DNA from: Hymenobacter edaphi | GTDB lineage: Bacteria > Bacteroidota > Bacteroidia > Cytophagales > Hymenobacteraceae | Direction of reading: 5' to 3' | Assembly (NCBI RefSeq): GCF_003258365.1 | Contig: NZ_QHKM01000001.1 | Coordinates: forward strand, 1,240,001-1,304,000 | Length of the DNA stretch: 64,000 bases | Notes under the pieces: model-generated | Databases searched by the model: none | What the model saw: the letters and a program-made list of their open reading frames with translations, nothing else | Told to the model about the DNA's origin: nothing | Shown here: positions 37,068-43,318 of the stretch, in pieces | Position numbering within the stretch: the first letter of the stretch is position 1 | How the letters are laid out: each line of letters begins with the position of its first letter | Made by a program: the position numbers and the translations under genes

Positions 37068-37709
37068 ATGCCCGACTCTCCCGCTGCCACGCCCTGGCTG
37101 GACCTGACCACGCCCATTACCGACCAGATGCTGCACTGGCCCGACAATGCCCCGGTGCACATTCGCCTGACGCGCAGCATGGCCTGGGGCGACGCGGCCA
37201 ACGTGACCGAGCTGAGCCTGAGCGCCCACACCGCCACCCACGTGGACGCCCCGCGCCACTTCCTGGCCGACGGCGCCGACGTGACCCGGCTGGACCTGCA
37301 CACGCTCATGGGCCCGGCCCGGGTGGTGCGCATCGAGCACGCCGCCTTTGTCACCCGCGAGGAGCTGGAGCAGCAGCTGCCCGACCTGCCGCCCGGCGCC
37401 CGCCTGCTCTTCCGCACCCGCAACACCGAGCGGACCTGGGCCGCGCAGCCCTTCACCCAGGACTTCGTGAAAGTGCGGGCCGACGCGGCCGAGTGGCTGC
37501 GCGAAAAGCAGGTGGTGTGCGTGGGCGTCGACTACCTCTCCGTCGGGCCGGCCGATACCCATAAGATTCTGCTCGGGGCGGGCATCACCGTCATCGAGGG
37601 CCTGAACCTGGCCCCCGCCGAGCCGGGCCCCTACGAGCTGCTCTGCCTGCCCCTGCTCATCGAAGGCGCCGACGGCGCCCCGGCCCGCTGCATTGCCCGA
37701 CGGCTTTAG
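37068..37709 (+). CDS. Cyclase family protein (kynurenine formamidase-like)
   Basis: The 213-residue metal-dependent hydrolase has the PF04199 signature SAHTATHVDAPRHF at residues 51-64, with the His/Asp metal ligands HxxTHxDAPxHF. DLTTPITDQMLHWPDN at the N-terminus and LLFRTRNTERTW and GVDYLSVGP later are typical. Relatives open amide or lactone rings such as N-formylkynurenine; no kynurenine genes are nearby, so the substrate is left open. Confidence 0.9.
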   Translation: MPDSPAATPWLDLTTPITDQMLHWPDNAPVHIRLTRSMAWGDAANVTELSLSAHTATHVDAPRHFLADGADVTRLDLHTLMGPARVVRIEHAAFVTREELEQQLPDLPPGARLLFRTRNTERTWAAQPFTQDFVKVRADAAEWLREKQVVCVGVDYLSVGPADTHKILLGAGITVIEGLNLAPAEPGPYELLCLPLLIEGADGAPARCIARRL

Positions 37710-37832
37710 GTGAAACAGTGAGTTGGTGAACTGGTGAGTGTCGTGCTGCTTGCGCAAACCGCGCAGTTTGACCTCCCAAACGTCAAACTCACTATTTCAC
37801 CAGTTTACCATTTCACCATTTCACTAAATCAC
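37710..37832. repeat. Heptamer-type inverted array after the cyclase gene
   Basis: The left arm (37710-37738, GTGA-rich) and right arm (about 37789-37832, TCAC-rich) are imperfect inverted copies built from 7-8 bp units such as TTTCACC. A separate small hairpin GTTTGAC/GTCAAAC lies between them. It starts at the cyclase stop and ends 3 bp before the gnd ATG. Confidence 0.8.
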
Positions 37833-37835
37833 CGC

Positions 37836-38822
37836 ATGAGCAACACCCAAATCGGCATCGTCGGCCTCGGCAAGATGGGCGCCGCCCTGGCCCAGCAGGC
37901 GGCCGAAAAAGGCTACCCCGTGGTGGGCATGGACCTGCGCCCCCGGCCCGACCTCGAATCGGATATGATTGACATCGTGCCGACGTTGCCGGAGCTGGCC
38001 CAGCGGCTGCAGCGGCCCCGCAAGGTCTTTCTGTACATCCCGGCTGGGGCGGCCGTCGACGGCATCATCGAGCAGCTGCTCGGGGTGCTGGAGCCCGGCG
38101 ACATCATCGTCGACGGCGGCAACTCCTACTGGGGCGACTCCATCCGGCGGGCCAAGCGCCTGACAGAGCGCGGCATCCACTTCCTCGACTGCGGCACCAG
38201 CGGCGGCCCCGGCGGTGCCCGCAGCGGCGCCTGCTACATGGTGGGCGGCGACGCCGACGCGGTGGCCCTGCTGCGCGACTTCTTCGTGGCCACGGCCGTG
38301 CCCGACGGATTTCTGCACACCGGCCCGGCCGGCACCGGGCACTACGTGAAGCTGGTGCACAACGGCATCGAGTTCGGCATGCTGCAGGCCATTGCCGAGG
38401 GCATGGGCCTGCTCACCCACTTCCGCGAAAAGCTGGATATCAGCGCCATCCTGCAGCTCTGGAACAACGGCTCGGTGGTGCGCAGCTGGCTGATCGAACT
38501 GATGAAGAAAACCTACGACCAGGAAGGCGGCTTCACCGTGCCCAGCTACATCGAGGACACCGGCGAGGTGAACTGGCTGGTGGCCGATGCCCTGCACATG
38601 GAAGTGCCCATCCCGGTCATCACGCAGTCGGTGGTGCAGCTCTTCACCTCCCGCGACAAAGACCCAACCTGGGCCAAAGCCATTGCCATGATGCGCCACG
38701 GCTTCGGCGGCCACCCCTACGGCGAGGACGCGGGCATCCGGCACGAGCGGCAGTTCGGGCGCGTGGGCGAGTACGAGCAGCCCGAAGAAACCGGCGAGCA
38801 GCCCGAGAATAACCCGAAGTGA
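37836..38822 (+). CDS. gnd: 6-phosphogluconate dehydrogenase, decarboxylating (short form)
   Basis: Oxidises 6-phosphogluconate to ribulose 5-phosphate and CO2 in the pentose phosphate pathway. The 328-residue length and motif set fit the short, NAD-preferring GndA/YqeC type: IGIVGLGKMGAALAQQ at residues 5-20, GGNSYWGDS near residue 92, LDCGTSGGPGGARSG near residue 115, and the catalytic GTGHYVKLVHNGIEFG (Lys and His-Asn) near residue 165. The ATG at 37836 is chosen; the longer frame lies in the repeat region. No zwf is seen alongside it. Confidence 0.94.
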   Translation: MSNTQIGIVGLGKMGAALAQQAAEKGYPVVGMDLRPRPDLESDMIDIVPTLPELAQRLQRPRKVFLYIPAGAAVDGIIEQLLGVLEPGDIIVDGGNSYWGDSIRRAKRLTERGIHFLDCGTSGGPGGARSGACYMVGGDADAVALLRDFFVATAVPDGFLHTGPAGTGHYVKLVHNGIEFGMLQAIAEGMGLLTHFREKLDISAILQLWNNGSVVRSWLIELMKKTYDQEGGFTVPSYIEDTGEVNWLVADALHMEVPIPVITQSVVQLFTSRDKDPTWAKAIAMMRHGFGGHPYGEDAGIRHERQFGRVGEYEQPEETGEQPENNPK

Positions 38823-38824
38823 AT

Positions 38825-38903
38825 GGATAATTCTGAATTATGAATTCTGAATTTTGCCTGACCCCGATTCAGAATTCATAATTCTCCATTCATCATTCAC
38901 TCA
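38825..38903. repeat. Heptamer array with perfect 18-bp inverted arms
   Basis: CTGAATT-type 7-bp units form the left half. The arms 38835-38852 and 38867-38884 pair perfectly over 18 bp, and further ATTC-containing heptamers follow. It lies directly after the gnd stop and ends 4 bp before the next ATG. Confidence 0.93.
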
Positions 38904-38906
38904 GCC

Positions 38907-39509
38907 ATGCACAAGGGTCGGCTTGAAGCCTTCAGCGACGGTGTACTCGCCATCATCATTACCATTATGGTGCTGGAAATCAAGGTGCCGCACGGCGGGG
39001 GCACCCTGGCCGAGCTGAAGCCCCTGGTGCCGGTGGCGCTGAGCTACCTGCTCAGCTTCATCTACATCGGCATCTATTGGAACAACCACCACCACATGCT
39101 CAGCAGCGCCACGCGCATCAGCGGGGCGGTGCTCTGGGCCAACCTGCACCTGCTGTTCTGGTTGTCTTTGGTGCCCTTTGCCACCGACTGGATGGGCGAA
39201 AACCACTTTGCCCCGGCCACGCTCACTCTCTACGGCGTTGTACTGCTGCTGGCGGGCGTGGCGTACTGGGTGCTGCAGCGCCTGATCATCCGCGACGACG
39301 GCCCCGACTCCACTCTGGCCCACGCCATCGGCAAGGACCTGAAGGGCAAAGCCTCGCCCCCGCTCTACATGCTGGGCATCCTGGCCTCGTTCTGGCAGCC
39401 CTGGCTGTCAGGGGCCGTTTACGTGTTCGTGGCGCTGATGTGGCTGATTCCCGACCGCCGCATCGAACGCACGCTGGCCCGCAAAGCCGCCGGGCCGATG
39501 GGGCACTGA
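38907..39509 (+). CDS. TMEM175 family protein (DUF1211)
   Basis: The 200-residue inner-membrane protein has the diagnostic N-terminal GRLEAFSDGVLAIIITIMVLEI (residues 4-25) and six predicted membrane segments, including the conserved YIGIYWNNHHHML near residue 54. Bacterial TMEM175 relatives form potassium-selective channels. No partner genes are evident. Confidence 0.92.
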   Translation: MHKGRLEAFSDGVLAIIITIMVLEIKVPHGGGTLAELKPLVPVALSYLLSFIYIGIYWNNHHHMLSSATRISGAVLWANLHLLFWLSLVPFATDWMGENHFAPATLTLYGVVLLLAGVAYWVLQRLIIRDDGPDSTLAHAIGKDLKGKASPPLYMLGILASFWQPWLSGAVYVFVALMWLIPDRRIERTLARKAAGPMGH

Positions 39510-39529
39510 GGTAGACAGAAAGTACCCTG

Positions 39530-39734
39530 AACGTCATGCTGAGCGCAGCCGAGACATCTCGCCAGATAGTAGTGTCATGCCGAGCTTGTCGAAGCATCTC
39601 TACCGCTGCGTTGCATTGTATCTGACGAAGCGGTAGAGACGCTTCGACAGGCGGACGCCAGATGAAGCATGACCGTTCTTATTGTTGTCGTTCAACAAAG
39701 CCCGCGAAATGTTTCGTTGCGCTCTGCATGACGT
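39530..39734. repeat. Composite nested REP-like element, about 205 bp
   Basis: The outer arms (39531-39563 and 39705-39734, both with CGTCATGC.GAGCGCA) pair imperfectly. A nested inner stem of about 24 bp holds CTTGTCGAAGC / GCTTCGACAGG. TTCGACAGGCGGACGCCAGA in the right half recurs in similar form near 49.78 kb. Confidence 0.88.
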
Positions 39735-39844
39735 GCCGGAGGTGACTGTCTGAACGAAGCCAGCCGATGCACTTGGTCTGGCGCGGGCGTTGTAAGTTGG
39801 CGGACCGCGGCCGCCGTTGCGCCGGGGCCTTCACCTGCTCGCTT

Positions 39845-41533
39845 ATGCCTCCCGCCTGGTTTCGTTTGCTGCTGGCCGCGCCCCTGGGCCTGCTGGGCCT
39901 GCTCCCACTCTACCGCGTCCAGCCGGCGGCCTCTGCCCCTGCTTCGACCACGGTTCCGGCCGACCCCATTATCAGCGCGGCCACCATCGGGCGCTATCTG
40001 CGGGCGGTATCATCGGATGATATGCTGGGGCGCAAGCCCTTTACCGAGGGCGAAAAGCGCATCACCGCCTACCTGGCGGCGGAATTCAAGCGCCTGGGGC
40101 TGCAACCGGCGCCGGGCGGCAGCTACTTTCAGCCGGTGCCCTTGGTGGAAATAACCGGCACGCCCGCATCTACCCTGCAGATCAGGGGCGGCAAGGGCCC
40201 GGCGCTCAGCTTGGACTATAAGACCGACTTTGTGGCCTTCACCCAGCGTGAGCAGCCCGAAGTGGCCGTTACCAACTCCCCGTTGGTCTTTGCCGGCTAC
40301 GGCGTGACGGCGCCCGAGTACGGCTGGGACGACTACCAGGGCCTCGACGTGAAGGGCAAGACGGTGGTGGTACTCGTCAACGACCCGGGCAACGCGGGCG
40401 CGGATACCACCCTGTTCCGCGGCAAGGCCATGACCTACTACGGCCGCTGGACCTACAAATACGAGGAAGCCGCCCGCCACGGCGCCGCCGCCGTGCTCAT
40501 CGTGCACGATACCCAGCCGGCGGCCTACCCCTGGTCGGTGGTGCTGAGCGGGGCCATCAGCCCCAAACTGCGCGCCCAGACGGCTAACCAAGGGGCCGAC
40601 AAGTGCGCCCTGGAAGGTTGGCTGACCCTGGAGGCGGCCAAGCGGCTGTTTCAGGCGGCCGGGCAGGACTACGAGGCGCTCTATAAAGCCGCCAATGCCA
40701 AGGGCTTTCGGCCGCGCCCGCTCGGGAACCTCACGCTCACGGGCAGCATCCGTAACCAGCTGCGCCGCCAGACCTCGCAGAACGTGCTGGGGGTGCTGCC
40801 CGGCTCCCAGCGCCCCGACGAGTACATCATCTACTCCGCGCACTGGGACCATTTCGGCGTCGGCAAGGCCATCGAGGGCGACTCCATCTACAACGGCGCG
40901 GTGGACGACGGTACCGGCCTGGCCGCCCTGCTCAGCATTGCCGAAGCCTTTCAGCGGGACAAGCAGAAACCCCAGCGCACCATCGTGTTCCTGGCCGTGA
41001 CGGCCGAGGAACAGGGCCTGCTCGGCTCGGCCTACTATGCCCAGCACCCGCCGTTCCCGCTCAACAAGACGGTGGCCGACCTGAACATGGACATGCTCTG
41101 GCCCTACGGCCCGATGAAGGATTTGACGGTTATCGGCTACGGCCAGTCGGAGCTGGAGGACTACGCCCGGGCGGCGGCCAAGGCCCAGGACCGCTACCTC
41201 TTGCCCGACCAGACGCCCGAAACCGGCATGTTCTACCGCTCCGACCACTTCAGCTTTGCCCACATGGGCGTGCCTTCCCTCTACGCCGCCGGCGGCTCCG
41301 AGAGCCGCGCCCACGGCAAGGACTTCATTGCCCAGAAGCGCCGCCAGTACACCACCAGCATGTACCACAAGCCCGCCGATCAGTTCGACGCCGGCTGGGA
41401 CCTGTGGGGCATTGCCCAGGACGCGGAGCTGTACTACCTAGTGGGCCGGCGCCTGGCCGCCGAAACTACCTTCCCCCAGTGGCGCCCGGGTTCGGAGTTT
41501 CGGGCAGCGCGGGAGAAGAGCATGGGAAAATGA
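39845..41533 (+). CDS. M28 family metallopeptidase, exported
   Basis: The 562-residue protein starts with a signal peptide (MPPAWFRLLLAAPLGLLGLLPLY). A PA domain inserts near residues 145-270 (AVTNSPLVFAGYGVTAPEYGWDDY, KGKTVVVLVNDPG). The M28 catalytic domain has two-zinc ligands in YSAHWDHFGVG near residue 336, NGAVDDGTGLAALL near residue 356, VTAEEQGLLGS near residue 388, and a late HKPADQFDAGWD. It is a periplasmic or secreted aminopeptidase/carboxypeptidase. Confidence 0.93.
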   Translation: MPPAWFRLLLAAPLGLLGLLPLYRVQPAASAPASTTVPADPIISAATIGRYLRAVSSDDMLGRKPFTEGEKRITAYLAAEFKRLGLQPAPGGSYFQPVPLVEITGTPASTLQIRGGKGPALSLDYKTDFVAFTQREQPEVAVTNSPLVFAGYGVTAPEYGWDDYQGLDVKGKTVVVLVNDPGNAGADTTLFRGKAMTYYGRWTYKYEEAARHGAAAVLIVHDTQPAAYPWSVVLSGAISPKLRAQTANQGADKCALEGWLTLEAAKRLFQAAGQDYEALYKAANAKGFRPRPLGNLTLTGSIRNQLRRQTSQNVLGVLPGSQRPDEYIIYSAHWDHFGVGKAIEGDSIYNGAVDDGTGLAALLSIAEAFQRDKQKPQRTIVFLAVTAEEQGLLGSAYYAQHPPFPLNKTVADLNMDMLWPYGPMKDLTVIGYGQSELEDYARAAAKAQDRYLLPDQTPETGMFYRSDHFSFAHMGVPSLYAAGGSESRAHGKDFIAQKRRQYTTSMYHKPADQFDAGWDLWGIAQDAELYYLVGRRLAAETTFPQWRPGSEFRAAREKSMGK

Positions 41534-41608
41534 TCCGGCGCCCTGCTCCGATGCTACGGCTGCACTTGCTCAGGCAGGTGGCCTGCGAGGATTGGCTGTT
41601 GACGACTG

Positions 41609-41818
41609 AACCCGCCCAAGTCACTTTTGAATCCTCGGAAGTCTTTAGCTAATCCTCGGAAATCCTTAGCTAACCCTCCGAAGCCCTTGGCGAATCCTCC
41701 GAAGCCCTTGGCGAATCCTCGGAAGTGACTTCCTAATCCTCCGAAGTCCTTACTAAACCTTCGGAAGTTCTTACCGAATCCTCCCAAGTCACTTCCTAAC
41801 CCTCGGAAGTGACTTGGG
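41609..41818. repeat. 21-bp minisatellite, ten units
   Basis: Ten consecutive 21-bp units with consensus AAYCCTCSGAAGTC-type cores run from 41609 to 41818 without indels. On the minus strand one frame is open through the array and encodes 7-residue repeats (GLAKDFR, GFAKGFG), but it has only a TTG start (41787-41554). Confidence 0.95.
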
Positions 41819-41832
41819 AGGATTCATTTGTG

Positions 41833-41966
41833 AGGTATAGCAGTTTCTTGAACGGGGTATTGGGCATGTAGAGACGCGTATTCGTATCCCGCCGTTGAAC
41901 GGCGCGCGGCGCGCGCGCCAAGACGCGAATACGTGTCTTGACCCCATTCGTGAAACCGCTGTATAC
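41833..41966. repeat. Long imperfect hairpin element
   Basis: Outer arms TATAGCAGTTTC / GAAACCGCTGTATA, an inner pair AGACGCGTATTCG / CGAATACGTGTCT and a GC-only centre (GGCGCGCGGCGCGCGCGCC). The loop again has CGTTGAACG, the core seen in the REP family. Confidence 0.8.
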
Positions 41967-42079
41967 GGCTAAAATTCAGTGCTGGCACTGATGTGGTGCG
42001 ACGCGCGGCCCTGCATTTTGGGATGCTTTTCGGCCAGGCCGGCCGGAGCACTGTTTACCCACCACTTTCCCTTACTATC

Positions 42080-42451
42080 ATGGCGTACAAGCTGCGCGAC
42101 TCCGAATCCATTACCAAGGCCAAGCAACGCCTGGCCGGACTCAATGCTATTGACCCTTCGGGCAAACTCGATCTGGGCAACGGCTATGGCACCGAAAGCC
42201 TGGCGACCAAAATTGACGATACGGAAGCTCGACTTAAAATTTACAACGAGGCCCTCAAAACCCTCAGCAGCCTGAAAAACGAGGTCGACAAGGCCGAAAA
42301 AGAGCTGGACAAGTTTTCGTCGGGGGTGCTGACGGCCGTGGGCCAGAAGTTTACCAAGGACAGCAACCAGTACGAGCAGGCCGGCGGTACCCGCGAAAGT
42401 AATCGGGTCAAGCGCGCCTCGAAGGCCCGCAGCAAGCCGGCCGTAGCGTAA
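42080..42451 (+). CDS. Hypothetical coiled-coil protein
   Basis: The 123-residue soluble protein is mostly helical with a long coiled region (EARLKIYNEALKTLSSLKNEVDKAEKELDKF, residues 51-81 in two helices). A conserved-looking C-terminal tail (KDSNQYEQAGGTRESNRVKR) resembles tails of small Bacteroidota and cyanobacterial proteins of unknown function. MAYKLRDSE at 42080 is the start; the longer frame has no support. Confidence 0.7.
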   Translation: MAYKLRDSESITKAKQRLAGLNAIDPSGKLDLGNGYGTESLATKIDDTEARLKIYNEALKTLSSLKNEVDKAEKELDKFSSGVLTAVGQKFTKDSNQYEQAGGTRESNRVKRASKARSKPAVA

Positions 42452-42470
42452 GCCCGACCACCTTGCTCAC

Positions 42471-42508
42471 AAAACCGCCGCGCCTTCCCGGGAAAGCGCG
42501 GCGGTTTT
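42471..42508 (+). terminator. Terminator after the coiled-coil gene
   Basis: The stem AAAACCGCCGCGC / GCGCGGCGGTTTT (13 bp, perfect). Confidence 0.88.
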
Positions 42509-42787
42509 GTTGGGTGTCGTGCCGGTGTGCCCCGCCACCCCGGCCGGCACGGGCCTTGGGCTTTGCTTTTTGGTTTCGGACCCGCCGGGCGTAGCTGGAT
42601 GCTCCCGGCCCGGCGGCGGCCCGGCGACCAAGCCGGGCGGCGCTGCGGGTACCCCGGCGCTTCAGGCCGGCCGGGCAGCGGGGCTGGACTGGTTTTTGAG
42701 CCGCACCCGGCCTCAGCCCGGGAGTTACCGGCGGGGCTGACCCGGATATTGCGCCCGCCATTCGTCAGCCTATTGCTTATTCCTTGC

Positions 42788-43243
42788 ATGAAAAAACTTC
42801 TTCTCTTCGCCCTGCTCAGTCTGCTGACGCTGCCGGCGTACTGCCAGATGGACCACACGACGCTGGTGGAGCTGTTCTTCACGGAGTACACCGCCCTCGG
42901 CCCCGACAAAGCCCTTGAACACCTCTACGCCACCAGTGCCGCGCCGCAGCGCAACCGGGCCGCCTTCGAGCAGCAGCGCGCGGCGCTGCGCCAGCTGACC
43001 CCGGAAGCCGTAGGGCGGTACTACGGCCGGCAGCTTCTCCGGACAGACGGCCTGAGCTGGAACCTGGCGGCCAGCTCCTACCTGGTGCGCTTCGAGCAGC
43101 AGCCCGTGCGCTTCACCTTCACGTTCTACAAAGCCAACGACCGGTGGGGCCTGTATTCTTTTAAGGTGGACACCGACCTGGCGGAGGAGCTGACCGAACG
43201 GCTCCGCCTGAACTACCCGCTCGTGGAAATCCGGCAGCCGTAA
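42788..43243 (+). CDS. Hypothetical secreted protein
   Basis: The 151-residue product has a signal peptide (MKKLLLFALLSLLTLPAYC, cleavage before QMDHT) and a mature NTF2-like pattern (VELFFTEYTALGPDKALEHLYATS..., then FTFTFYKANDRWGLYSFKVDTDL). That pattern suggests a small periplasmic fold, but the function is unknown. The 240-bp GC-rich stretch before it holds no gene. Confidence 0.7.
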   Translation: MKKLLLFALLSLLTLPAYCQMDHTTLVELFFTEYTALGPDKALEHLYATSAAPQRNRAAFEQQRAALRQLTPEAVGRYYGRQLLRTDGLSWNLAASSYLVRFEQQPVRFTFTFYKANDRWGLYSFKVDTDLAEELTERLRLNYPLVEIRQP

Positions 43244-43318
43244 GCGGCCGGGCCACGTTCGGCTTGCGGCGCGCCAGCAGGCCTGCAGCCCCCGAACAGC
43301 GAAGCCGCGGGTCCGCCC

